A stretch of DNA of 64,000 nt from Plantago major (GCA_026545765.1 JAIFAC010000476.1:1-64000); one strand, 5' to 3'. Numbered from the stretch's first letter, positions 33,886-44,438 are shown. A program made the numbers and translations. The notes: generated from the sequence alone by a model not told the origin.

Positions 33886-35269
33886 TGTTGGTCCAGATAA
33901 CGGCAAAGTAAAAGACTAGAGGGGGGGGGGTGAATAGTCTTTTAAAACTTTTGTCGATAAACACAGTTTCTCCGAAACCTGGGGGTTTCTGATACTTAAA
34001 TTCAGAGCGCGGAAGACTTTAAGATAGGTAAGTGCAGAAACAATAAGTAAGTGTGTTTGTGCTTTCTTTGAAATGTAAATCTGAAAAGGTAAATAACACA
34101 TCAAGTATAGTGGTATCACGGAGGTGGCGTAATCCTCCGACTAATCTACTTGGTCTTTCGAGACCTAGAATTCACTAGAACGAGATAATTGAGTTCACCT
34201 TAAAATAATCCTATTCTAAGATTCCTAAACAAATGGTTCCCAACCAAATGTTCCCCGAGTTATTCTGACTCCTGAGCTAAGTACTTCCTCTACTCGAGAT
34301 AACCTTGGAGTTATTCACGATTTCCCAAATCAGTACTTCCTCTACTCACGCCTTGATGGTGTTGCTTATATGGTTTGTTAGAGGCTTCTCGTATAACTTT
34401 TCGATTATGTTTTTGAGAGGCTAATAGAACAAGACTACTTAATACACTTGTTCGGTGGATGACGATGCTCTTTCTTGACCCAGTAATTGGTGTCAGATTA
34501 CGGAGAATGAGCTTGAAAGGGTATCGATAGTTCGACTCTTTCACGAATAACAATCTCTTGTTAAGGTTCGGACAACTTAGAACTAGTGATTCTTGAAACA
34601 GAAAGCTTTCGAGAAAGGGTAGTAGAGTGCTTGAGAGAATACTTTGCTTGATGGTAAGTTTGCAAGATAGAGCGTTCTAATGTGTGTTCTTCAAGCATCT
34701 AAGTGTGATATATATAGATAAATTTGAGGCGTTTGAATTGTATCCGTTGTGCTCTATCAAATTATATCTGTTTATATCTTGAACTATGTACTCGAAGTCA
34801 CTATCTCTTGTTTGAGAGGACTTGCTTTTGCGACATTTACTTGATGCATTTAATGCATAAATCTTGTTCATTGTCCTTTAGTCTCAACGGATACTTGAGC
34901 CTTTCTGATGGCTTGCATGCTCCATACTCATGATGTCATATGTCCAGAATCATATTTCCAAAGTAAGTTAATGTACTTGAGAAAGGATTAAGGACATAGT
35001 CTTTCTGAGTTAGACTAAACCTTTGTGTCTTCATAAACCTTGTGCAATCTTCAGAAAAGCTCCATTGATAGGATTGATCTTCATGGTCTTCTTGAAATAC
35101 AAAATTACACTCAGAGACCTATAATCCTAATACAAGATTTACTAGACTAATCATACTCAGTGATTTTCTCTTTTACAATGTTCAAGTGAACCAAGAGCAC
35201 TTAATCACCTTTCTGGCTAAGATAAGAACATGTGATGAGTGATAAAAATACTAACAGATATTCCTAACA
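33886..35269 (-). repeat. Element A 5' LTR
   Basis: 1384 bases, aligning with the 3' LTR (17021-18417). Differences cluster where one copy has CAG/CTG and the other a CG string. A nine-G run is at 33921-33929. Confidence 0.9.
34706..34716 (-). promoter_or_regulatory. Element A 5' LTR TATA box
   Basis: On the minus strand CTATATATATCAC, the expected core promoter of the element, conserved in the 3' LTR. Confidence 0.5.
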
Positions 35270-35274
35270 TTGTG

Positions 35275-35629
35275 TCTCCTTGAGAATATATATTTCCTTC
35301 TTTTTCTTAAAGTGCCCATGTCTTCACAAACTCTTTCCTTCTTTATTAGATTGCATTCCTTGTGTCCAACGCAAATCAAACTCCTTCCTTTTCTTTCCAG
35401 CAAGCACCATTCTTCCAGCAAGCCTGATTATCTTTTCACGTCTGTTTGCTGGCAACTTTCCAGATCTTCCAGATATATTTCTTAAGGCCCAGTCCACCAA
35501 CTTGAGTTGCAACCCAACTTGTTCAGTCCTACAAAATATCCATAGAAAAACAACTACAATTGTCGAACCGGTTAATAAATGAAGAAGGACCAAATTAAAA
35601 AAGCATGTGCAATATAAATTGCACTTTCA
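35275..35629 (-). mobile_element. Solo LTR G, proximal part
   Basis: Continuation of 16460-17020 on the far side of element A. It ends TTGCACTTTCA and is followed by the TTCTC duplication (35630-35634). On the minus strand the LTR starts TGAAAGTGCA. Confidence 0.75.
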
Positions 35630-35826
35630 TTCTCATCCTCAACAACATCACTTAAACCACATGCAGTATTAATCAAGGCAGGACTAAAATCATAAATTTT
35701 TTCACGCACAAAAGCCTTATAATACTTGGGGGAAAGGGGATTATCACAGTGCATAGACAGGTTGCAATAGGACTCTTTGACCACATCAGCAACATACGAC
35801 CCAGATTTAGAAACAGATCAAATAAT
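35630..35826 (-). pseudogene. Env-like gene of element C, middle piece
   Basis: Encodes VADVVKESYCNLSMHCDNPL, then KIYDFSPALINTACGLSDVV. This is the core of the plant-transposon-protein domain (F/Y-x-N-L ... V-R-x-K ... F-S-P-x-L-I-N). It matches copy E at 48060-48240 closely. It is bounded by the gypsy solo LTR on one side and solo LTR G on the other. Confidence 0.8.
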
Positions 35827-36714
35827 TGTAAAATCCCGAAATTTATTTCGGACCATCTATTTGAATTTAATTTGGAGAATAGAAATTAGTTGGACTTGAG
35901 TTGATATATTAGATTTTATAAGTCATTATGTTATGGATCAGTGAATCAAGACGGGTGATAATTTGAGATGGGCTTTGTTTGAAGTGAATCGGATTCGTAA
36001 AGCCCAATTGAAAAGCCCAATTCGTTTTGTATTGTAAACCTATTAGGGTTATTTCTTTTTCTTCCCGTTCTATTCTCCTTCCGTCTTCTTGTTCTCTTCT
36101 TCTTCCCCTCACCACCCCAGCTCTGCCTCTCATTGGCCAAACACCATACCCGCCTGCCCTTCTTTCTTCTTTCTGTTTGGACCGAAAGCGAGTGGTGTTA
36201 CGAAGACCGGAACCGATTGAAGCTTGGGTGTTTGAATCGTGAAACTGGATTGTGAAGATCGAATGGAGTTTTGGGGGTTATGGATCGCGATAAGAAACAG
36301 GAACTGAAGGTCGAATCCGCAAAACTGAATCGGGACCATGGAGGTTGAATTCGCGGTTTGATTCGACTGATTTGGTTGATGCTTATTGACTGTCCGTTGT
36401 CGATTTGAATGGAGTGACATATGGGTAATCGATTGTTGAAGCTTTTGCTTGGATTGGGATGCCTTTGAATCGAGATTAGGAAGTTTGGTTGTTGCAGGGA
36501 CCGATTTGAACGTTTTGAAAAGTATAAACCCTTGCATCTGAGAATTTGATGTGGCTAAGGACCTCCTCTGCAATTTGACAAGTTTTTGTAATTTCAGTTT
36601 TGGCCCATAACCCGTAAATGCCTATCTTGCCCCTAAGCTCCCACCTAATTTACCCAAACCGCCAACACAGAGTTATAGCCTATCGTCTGCTGTCTTTGGT
36701 AATAACTCGTTGCC

Positions 36715-36769
36715 TAGCCTAGTTGGTTTGTTTGTTTTCTGCTAACCTGGAGGTCAAGTGTTCGAACCT
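36715..36769 (+). other. tRNA-like A and B boxes inside the gypsy LTR
   Basis: TAGCCTAGTTGG (36715-36726) and GTTCGAACC (36760-36768) have the spacing and sequence of an internal RNA polymerase III promoter. There is no full tRNA fold. Confidence 0.35.
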
Positions 36770-36944
36770 TGATGGAGGTGGATTTTGTATTTTTTTATTC
36801 CAGCCTATTTTCCGACCACATTAAATTACCATTTTACCCCCGTACGTTCCAGAATCATAATTATGCCTTCCTACCATTTATTCCTATTTTTCCTAGCTCC
36901 AGAAATTACCGTTTTGCCCCTGTTACCCTATTTCCCCAATCCCG

Positions 36945-36954
36945 ACCTATAAAA
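36945..36954 (+). promoter_or_regulatory. Gypsy LTR TATA box
   Basis: CCTATAAAAC in a GC-richer context, about 990 bases before the LTR end. Confidence 0.45.
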
Positions 36955-37935
36955 CCGTAGTAGAGACTAAGCGGGGTTTACAAGTGGTGCTTTGGAGGAA
37001 TGATGGTTTAAAGTGACTTTGGAGAATTTGAGTTGCAAGTTGGAGCTTTGTGGTTGGCTATTAAGTTGGATTCGTATCGACCTTGAGGTAAGGGGAACTC
37101 TTGACACTTTTGCTTTTATTTTCCGTATATAAAATCTATATGTATAGTTTTCGATTGACAAATAAGTTATGGTTATTATATCATGTTATGGGACTTGATA
37201 TAATAGTCTATTCAAAAAAAGGATCAAGTATGTGTATCCCATAAAATGTTTTGTCTGTGTATGTGATTTGTGAAAGTGATCTGATAAAGCATGGATCATG
37301 TGTACGTACGTTTATGCTCATCGATATGCCTATGAAGTGTGTGACCCTTTCGAGGGGAATGTCGTGCTTTGGAATACTCCCAGTGTTATGTGTGTGACCC
37401 TATTGTGTTAGGGGATATGTTATGTGAAAGCCGACCTGTGTGCCACCACGGTTTGTGTGGTCGTAGTGTATATTTAATTCGAGCTATACAAGTATGATTG
37501 TGTATAGTGGCATGTGTTCCATGCAAAACGATTTCGACTATGTTTGATATAAAAATGGCGTGCATACTTTTCATATGTACTTGATCCGGGTAAAAGTGCC
37601 AGGAGCTCACCCTTACACATTTTTTTAGATACTTAGTAAGTGATTGGACGAAGATACGTTGGAGTTGAGACGGTAGTCAGATGATGGATACGTACATGAA
37701 GGCTGTTTAGTAGCTGCTGCGACTCTGAGATTTGTATTGTATAGGATTATTAGTACTGTTGAGATTGTCGTTTTGTATTGAGGACATGTAATATTATTGT
37801 ATTTGGGATTTTAGATGCTCTGTTGTACCACTCTGAGATATTTATGTATTTTGAGGATTAAAGTTAGGCTTCGTCTTGGCGTGAGCCCATCTCACGGCCG
37901 GTCGCGGCAAAGCATTTTGGTTTTGGGGCGTGACA

Positions 37936-38333
37936 ATAATACCCCGACTGGTGAGGAAATCAAACACCCTATACAGTTTAAAATCACCCTCATGCATAAT
38001 CTTTTCAACCCAAATCTTTCTCTTACCTAGGGTTTTCCACTTGACACTAATCTCCTTTGTTTCAAATCGAGCATTAAAAGTAGGAGATTTAAAGTCGAGC
38101 AATACCTCAGGATCAATGGAAGTGCCATCGTCAGACTCCTCAGCAACACCAACTTCATCAATGTCGAGATCTACAATCTCCAAATTCTGCTCAGGCGGGC
38201 TGGAAGCCACCAAATCGGGCCTTTCGGTTCCGATATCCGAGTAGAGGAGAGAGGAGTAGAGATGATGTGGGGTTGGTTTAGCTGTGCATGAGCCTTCTTC
38301 CTCTTCTTTGACCCAGAACGATGTCGTTTCCAC
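37936..38333 (-). pseudogene. Env-like gene of element C, N-terminal piece
   Basis: Reads TERPDLVASSPPEQNLEIVD, an acidic block, then RFETKEISVKWKTLGKRKIW and HEGDFKLYRVFDFLTSRGII, as in copy E. The frame runs into the gypsy solo LTR at 37935. The in-frame ATG at 38333 may not be the original start, since E extends further upstream with a KKKKKK run. Confidence 0.8.
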
Positions 38334-39512
38334 CGGAGCAATTTAGGGCCAAGTCTGACTAGGGTTACACTGAAGATTTACGTGGCGGGAAAGGGGATCC
38401 ATTGAGATTGGTGGTGTTTGCAGTTGAAAGATCGTGGGTGAGCGAAGAGAGGGAGTTTGAATAATTATGAGGAGAGGGAATTGAGGTTTGATCTGTTAAG
38501 TACACGGGAAGGGTGTAAATAAGGAAAAGTAGGTTTATGTCATGGGCTTGAGAGTGTTGGGCCAGGTTTGTGGGCTTGTGTGGCTATGTATCAGAAAAAT
38601 GTGTCTAAGAATAATCCTTTAGTCCAATCAATCTGGTACATCAACATGTAACACAAGTTAGTACTCAAAATAGCTGCACATAAACAAGAGAGTTAGCAAA
38701 TAGAAAATCTTTAAGGGTAGGATAATTAAAATTTAAGAAATAATCTGCGTATTACTTAAATACTGTAGCCCAAAAAGATTTTCCTAGTTCCCCCTCAACA
38801 ATTACCAGACTCAAGTCCTCTCAAGAGCTAGACCTATATGATATGTATATGCAAAGTGACCTATATAATGCAAAGAAAGTAGTGTTGCAAATACACAAAG
38901 TAATCTATGGTGTTATCATAACACCCATGTGCACAGCTAAAGTGTAGACTCATTAGAAAACTTTTATAGTACAACTCAACAAACTTTTTAGTGTAAAAAA
39001 CAACAGGGTGGTACTCCTATTTGATATGATTAACCACTGAATGCAAGCAGCCGGAACTCCAAACACCCCAGTAGCAATACAAAATCTTCGGCAACACATG
39101 TGAGCACATAGGACTGAATGTAGGCAGCCTGAACCCCAAACACCCCAGTATCCCAATGCATACTCATTTGTTGTGTCACTTTTATAGAGACAACATCAAG
39201 TCAGTACCAACACTGAATGCAGGCAACCGGAGCCCCATACACCCCAGTGTCAGTCCAGACTATATCTGGCTATCCCATCTTTCCAAAAACAGGCCCATAT
39301 TTAGTCAAGGAGAGATCTTTTATTATTCCTTTCAGAGTGGTCCACTATTAGCTGCACCAAGGATTATCAGAACCCACAAAAACTTCGGGTAAAATGTGAG
39401 AGAGAGAGAGAGGAACAAGTAACCAAGTCAAGACCTAATGCAGACCTACACACCACAAGCAATCTATAGTGTTAGCCAGTGGTGTTATGGCAACACATGA
39501 ATGTTCACAGTC
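38334..39512 (-). other. Element C spacer between pol and env-like gene
   Basis: Non-coding. About 38500-39038 is shared with E (48840-49146 and 55914-56163), where D is inserted at the position matching about 38780. It includes three degenerate copies of a unit starting TGAATGCAGGCAGCCGG. Confidence 0.65.
39038..39253. repeat. Degenerate ~40-base repeat, three copies
   Basis: Copies start at 39038, 39115 and 39214. Each reads TGAATGYARGCARCC, then CCCCAWACACCCCAGT. The first copy begins exactly where homology with the 55914-56163 segment stops. Confidence 0.6.
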
Positions 39513-39890
39513 TCAGACAACACACATACTAAGAGACTTCCTAAAACTGAAGAATCTCTCACTATCCAAAGGTATAGTAAATATATGAGCAAGTTGATGT
39601 GTGGTCTCTATATGTTCTATGAGAATGGTCTTAGTATCTACCAAATCTCTTAAGAAATTATGTCTAATATCAATGTGTTTGGTTCTAGAATGCTGTACAG
39701 GATTACTAGATATGTTTATGGCGCTCAAATTATCACAGAACATTCGGAGGGTGTCACTTTTCAAACCATAGTCATGTAACATATGTTTTAGCCATACTAA
39801 CTGGGTCACACAACTTCCTGCTGCTATGTACTCGGACTCAGCAGTGGAAAGAGACACACAATTTTGTTTCTTACTGTACCAAGACAACAA
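39513..39890 (-). CDS. Element C RNase H
   Basis: 125 codons open, with WYSKKQNCVSLSTAESEYIA, FCDNLSAINISSNPVQHSRT and HIDIRHNFLRD. The upstream part lies in another frame. It ends shortly after FTIPLDSERF, the usual ...TKPL... end of copia RNase H, here altered to TIPL. Confidence 0.85.
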   Translation of the reverse strand: MLSWYSKKQNCVSLSTAESEYIAAGSCVTQLVWLKHMLHDYGLKSDTLRMFCDNLSAINISSNPVQHSRTKHIDIRHNFLRDLVDTKTILIEHIETTHQLAHIFTIPLDSERFFSFRKSLSMCVV

Positions 39891-40063
39891 ATTATTACCT
39901 AAATAAAAACACCCACCACTTGTGGATTTTCAGTCATCTAAGTCTCCGGCCCAGTCATAATCACTAAACCCAACTAAGTTGTAGTTAGTATCTCTTGAGT
40001 ACCATATGCCCAAGTTTGTTGTCCCAGAGATGTACTTCAAGATCTTCTTGACAACATTAAGGT

Positions 40064-40935
40064 GTGAAGTCGTTGGTCTACGGTGCACAACCTGAACCTG
40101 TTGCATACATAATATCAGGATGGGTCGCTGAGAGATACATCAGGCTTCCTATCATGGACCTGTACAGTGTAGTTTCAACACTATCTCCAGTATCATCCTT
40201 TGAGATTTTAGAACTTGCATACATGGGAGTTTTGCTTGGTTTTGTACCTTCCAAACCAAATCCCTTGACCAGATTCCTAGCATACTTCTCCTGGGAAAGA
40301 AACAGACCATCTTGTTACTGTTTCACTTGTAGACTTAAAAAGAATGTCAGCTCTCCAATCATGCTCATCTCGAAAGTACCTGTCATAGAGCTAACAAAAT
40401 TATCAATGATGGATTTATTAGTGGAACCAAAGAAAATATAATCTACATAAATCTGAGCTATGCAGACATCCTTGTCTTGTTTCATAATAAACAAGGTACG
40501 ATCACCATCACCTTGAACAAAACCAAACTGCAAGAGAAACACAGTTAACCTATCATACCAAGCCCGAGGAGCTTGTTTCAACCCATACAAAGCTTTGTGA
40601 AGCTTGAAGACATAATCAGGGTGAAAAGGGTCAACAAAACCTTTTGGCTGTTCTACAAAGGCCTCTTTGTCTATGTATCCATTTAGAAATGCAGCTTTGA
40701 CATCCATTTAAAAGAGTTTGATTTTCAGAAAACATGATATGGCAAGTAACAATCTAATAGACTCAATTCTAGCAACCGGAGCAAAAGTTTCATCAAAGTC
40801 TATGCCTTCAACTTGTGTGAAACCTTGAGCTACAAGGCGGGCCTTATTTCTAACAATGACACCATTCTCATCACTTTTATTCTTGAAAATCCATTTAGTC
40901 CCTATAACATTAGCCTTTGAGGGCCTTGGGACCAA
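40064..40935 (-). pseudogene. Element C reverse transcriptase, YVDY mutant
   Basis: Two adjoining frames. 40935-40708 has [20 protein letters not shown] and [13 protein letters not shown]; 40707-40315 has [20 protein letters not shown] and [16 protein letters not shown]. The active-site motif reads [10 protein letters not shown], so the second catalytic Asp of YVDD is Tyr. A stop or frame change near 40708 also splits the domain. Dead enzyme. Remaining RT to 40064 is in another frame. Confidence 0.88.
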
Positions 40936-41082
40936 AGTCGAAACATTATTTTTAGAGAATTATTGTAGCTCTTCTTGCATAGCATTTATCCAATAGATGT
41001 CTTTAAGTGCTTCAGTAACATTATTTGGTTCGGTGGATGAGACATAACAAGAGACCTGTACCTCTGGGGATGTGGTAGACAT

Positions 41083-41101
41083 ACACACACACACACACAC
41101 A
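41083..41101. repeat. (CA)n microsatellite
   Basis: About nine AC units inside the degenerate integrase-RT linker of element C. Confidence 0.9.
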
Positions 41102-41560
41102 ATCTTACCATGTGTCGATAGTCGATCCTCGCTTTGCGCCTTTTGTGTACTCCATCAGTTAGATCACCAATCACTTGAGTGACAGGATGATTCTTTCTAA
41201 TTCGAGCAGGAGGATCTCATCTACCTTCTGCATCTCCTACCTGTTCTTCTTCTGATTCATCATCTGACTCTTCTGGTGTATGAAGAACATCGGCAGGTGT
41301 AGTGGGAACACTGGTGTCTTCTGCTTCATTGTTCTCAGGTGTGCGCGAGACACAGCTGGCAGAATCAACTTCTCTTCTTTCCAGCTCTTGTGCTAAAGTT
41401 TCTGTGTCTACTGCTCTAGGTGTATGAACATAATCTACTTCTTTTATACCTGTTTCAATAACACGGTCTCCTGCAACACTGGTAGAGTCATCAAATACAA
41501 CATTGATTGACTCATGAACGGTCTTTAGCCTTGGATTATAAATCCTATAGGCATGACTGT

Positions 41561-42340
41561 TTAGGGAGTAGCCAACAAAATCCCCTTTTCACTCTTGGGG
41601 TCAAACTTACCTAGATAATCACGATCATTAAGAATATAGCAAACACAACCAAAGATATGAAAGTATTTCAAGTTGGGTTTCTTATTCTTTAGCAGTTCAT
41701 AAGGAGTCATAGAAGTGCCAGGTCTGAGATAGACCCTGTTAATGATGTGACAAGTAGTATTCAAGGCTTCAGCCCAGAGTCTCTTTGAGACATTCATAGA
41801 GTTCAGCATGACTCTAGCCATTTCCTGTAAAGTGCGATTCTTACGCTCAGCTATCCCATTTTGCTGAGGTGTCTTAGGAGTAGAGAACTCATGAGAGATA
41901 CCATGTATATCACAAAATTGAACAAATTTCTGGTTCTCAAACTCCTTGCCATGATCCGACCAAATACGATTCAAAGAACATCCGTACAAGTTCCTAATAC
42001 TAGCATGCAAAGTTCTGAAAGTATCAAAAGTTTATGATTTCTCTTTGAGAAATTTAATCCACGTGTACCTGGAGAAATCATCAACAATCACAAAGGCATA
42101 TCTTTTTCCACCAAGGCTACTAACCTCTATTGGACCCATAAGATCCATATGGAGTAGCTGGAAACACTTGTTCGTACATGTGGGTTTACCATCTGACGTA
42201 ACAGGAACATGTGTATGGGATACCTTGGTTTGTTTCGCTTTAAGACAATCTCCACAAACAATCTTACCAGGGTTGGTCAGTTTGGGAATTCCCAACACTG
42301 CCTCGCACTTCACCAGCTTATCAAGATTCCTATAGTTCAT
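41561..42340 (-). pseudogene. Element C integrase
   Basis: 42340-42032 carries the zinc-binding end (GKIVCGDCLKAKQTK) and the first catalytic Asp (LLHMDLMGPIEV). 42010-41561 carries the second Asp (WSDHGKEFENQ) and Glu (QQNGIAERKNRTLQEMARVM). The DDE triad is present but the two frames are separated by a stop near 42030, so the protein is broken. The rest of the C-terminal domain is decayed. Confidence 0.88.
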
Positions 42341-42344
42341 ATGA

Positions 42345-42528
42345 CCAAGTTTTTTTTGCCAAATAACTCAGTCATCAACTTTCACATGATTACAGACAAC
42401 ATGATCATTAAACTTATAATAGTTATCATTTGACCCAGTGCCTGTCATAACACAACAATTGGATCTATCAAAGACTTCACAAGATTTCTTATCAAAGTAC
42501 ACTTTCAAGTCATCATCACATAGTAGAG
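42345..42528 (-). pseudogene. Element C protease C-terminal fragment
   Basis: Reads CDDDLKVYFDKKSCEVFDRS, matching CDDNLKVHFDKHACDVFDMN of element D. C and D are therefore related elements. A stop lies just before the zinc-finger part. Confidence 0.7.
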
Positions 42529-42860
42529 TTTAAGAGTAATTTTCAAGAAGTTCAAGAACAAGTTCAAGAGTTGCATTTCATTAAGTCTTAAAAGATTTAC
42601 AAGACATGAATATAGAACTTTAGATCATGGCACGTGCACGGAACTTGCTTACTCAGTGGTCATGACTGACCCCTTTCTTAAATTCAATATTTTAGGTACG
42701 AAACCGAGCAAATAGGAATGAAGCATTGTCGGAGCAGTGATCTTTATTTGAAGCACTAATACAATTTCACTTTCATGGTATTCAAGATTTTGTATAATGT
42801 TGCAAACATTTTATAATTTATAATTACGCTGCATATTATGTTAGTTCACAAATTATCCTT
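42529..42860. repeat. Old repeat shared with 1250-1640
   Basis: Same order of blocks as 1279-1640 (AAGTTCAAG..., TTTTAGGTA, GTCGGAGCAGTGATC, TTCAAGA, TGTTGCAA). Probably internal sequence or flank of an old LTR element. Confidence 0.45.
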
Positions 42861-43356
42861 AAAAAACTTTCTTATCAATTTGAAGGACACATAAGGAATC
42901 GAACTATGTTTTATATTTTTACAAGTAAAGTTCAGTTTAAACTTTGTACAATAATTCTCGTACCTGAATACTCTCACCCCTATATGTAGCTATTGTTGAG
43001 GATGTAACCTCTTTTTCCATTGTGCTGCAAAGTCTTTATGAAATATTTAGAACTATATATTATGTTTTGAAATATTATTGCCTAAAAATTTCAAGGATTA
43101 TTTCCACGTACATAACACAACGAAGTCTCAAACTTGGTAAAATGAATATGTAATTATATTGTCGTAATAATATATGTATTATCGTGACATTTACCAGAAA
43201 TGTAGTATTTTTATTGAACCAAATTTCAAATCTCCTCCATCTCCTAGAAAATGTTGCATTTTGATGACCTTATAGCTATTTTTTTCTTGTGTATCTTCGT
43301 CTTTCTAAAGTGAAATAGAAAATACAATGAAAGATATTTGGCCAATTTTTATGTTC
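42861..43356. other. 3' flank of the GASA gene, no other feature
   Basis: AT-rich. The 3' end of the transcript of the gene on the minus strand must lie here, but no clear polyadenylation signal stands out. Confidence 0.4.
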
Positions 43357-44288
43357 TTAAGGGCATTTGGGCCCTCCTTGTTGGGTTTTCCGGTCATTGT
43401 AGCAAGGACAACACTCCTTTCCCCCATAAGTTCCAGGTGGCACACATAGGCACTTGTCACAACATTTGTTGCAAAATTCCAAGCAGGCACTCTTATGGGA
43501 TGTCGCTGAGCATCGACGATCACATTGGCTCGAACAATCTCCAACATATTTTGAAGACATAAAATTTAAAGTTTGTATGCGAATAAAATGTAATAATAAA
43601 CCCTATAAAACACATTTGAAATATAAATCTGCACTCGGATAAAACGTTAACATTTTTATTGAGACACTTACGATCTAGAGGGACTGGACAAATGACTCTA
43701 GCATCATTTGTAGATCTTGGAACAATCGCGGAAAGTGAAATTGAGCTCCCCTGCAAAAAAAAAATTCATTGTCATTTACATCACACATTGGAAGATCTAT
43801 GGTATCGTATGTGGCAAAACAATGTAACATGGGATCTTACAAGACCATCATACGAAGGGGTCAATCTGTAGATCAAACTTGATTGTGGGAAAAATTGTTG
43901 TGCTTTAACTTTCCTTATCATGACTCTTTCAATCTATGCCCTTAATTAAGTTGTTAAAGACTTACATTGATGCGATTAGTTATATATTCTGGTCCAATCC
44001 TACATTATAATTGTAAGTGGATCGGATGACAAAACTAGTTAATCAAACAGATTGAGCGGGCTGTTATCAATAAATGTTGGACAAGTGTTTAGTAAAAAAA
44101 AATTGTTCTATGTCCAAATAATTTTCTAAAAGAGCTATAGTAATGGGTGAAGGGAACAAAACTATATCTTAAAATGCTTCAAATATATTAGAGGGCATAT
44201 AACATTTAAAAGCAAAGAACTCGTTGAGGTGACAAAATTAATCACGACTTTTGAGAAATGAATCGTGCTGTTTAACCTGTGAGACCAT
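43357..44288 (-). CDS. GASA/snakin cysteine-rich peptide gene, start codon doubtful
   Basis: Predicted exons on the minus strand: 44288-44277 (ATGGTCTCACAG), 43750-43672 and 43538-43357, with GT-AG introns of 526 and 133 nt. The last exon encodes the whole GASA domain (CSSQCDRRCSATSHKSACLE ... CLCVPPGTYGGKE ... GPKCP, stop at 43357). GASA peptides are secreted, gibberellin-responsive or antimicrobial, with 12 conserved Cys. All twelve are present, plus an extra Cys in KECCPC where the family has a non-Cys residue. Secretion needs a signal peptide, but the hydrophobic stretch SVLVVFFISTLSVIM lies in frame upstream of the first ATG without a Met. Either the start was lost at the adjacent (AAT)n run or the first exon is elsewhere. 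The RCSATSHK wording points to the GASA5-like subgroup. Confidence 0.85.
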
Positions 44289-44337
44289 GATGACTGACAA
44301 AGTCGAAATGAAAAATACTACTAACACACTTTGAAAA

Positions 44338-44368
44338 TTATTATTATTATTATTATTATTTTTTTTTT
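44338..44368. repeat. (ATT)n/T-run microsatellite at the GASA 5' end
   Basis: About seven ATT units and a ten-T run lie directly upstream of the stretch encoding the hydrophobic segment, where the start codon would be expected. Confidence 0.85.
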
Positions 44369-44427
44369 GTGTTATCGTACTACACTTTTCCTTTAGGCTT
44401 TGATGTAAATTACACTCTAATGGACCG

Positions 44428-44438
44428 GTATATATAGT
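44428..44438 (-). promoter_or_regulatory. Possible GASA TATA box
   Basis: CTATATATACC on the minus strand, about 90 bases before the hydrophobic coding stretch and 140 before the first ATG. Confidence 0.45.

Larger units (their letters stand above)
17021..35269 (-). mobile_element. Element A: full-length SIRE/Maximus-type copia retrotransposon, 18.25 kb
   Basis: The ends are LTRs 17021-18417 and 33886-35269, flanked by the perfect duplication TTGTG (17016-17020 and 35270-35274). Order on the minus strand: 5' LTR, primer site, gag, CCHC, coiled-coil linker, protease, integrase, RT, RNase H, accessory gene, polypurine tract, 3' LTR. The RT wording ([17 protein letters not shown]) and the extra gene after pol fit the SIRE/Maximus clade. 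Two solo LTRs (24828-26484 and 30316-31968) are inserted in it; without them it is about 14.9 kb, with roughly 6.3 kb between RNase H and the 3' LTR. Frameshifts leave no intact polyprotein. Confidence 0.9.
35827..37935 (+). mobile_element. Gypsy-type solo LTR in env-like gene C
   Basis: 2109 bases, from TGTAAAATCCCGAAATTTA to GGGGCGTGACA, with a perfect ATAAT duplication (35822-35826 and 37936-37940). The uninterrupted site is seen in copy E near 48255-48260. A TATA box (CCTATAAAAC) is near 36945. There is no internal coding region and no second LTR, so it arose by LTR-LTR recombination. The LTR at 1-1199 is a relative. Confidence 0.92.
39513..42528 (-). mobile_element. Element C: copia pol, 5' truncated
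   Basis: Minus-strand order: protease C-end (42528), GAG_pre-integrase, integrase, RT, RNase H, then spacer and env-like gene. Gag, the protease active site and the 5' LTR are missing; homology stops near 42528. The 3' LTR was not located. This is the oldest layer of the nest, since solo LTR G and the gypsy LTR are inserted in it. Confidence 0.85.
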
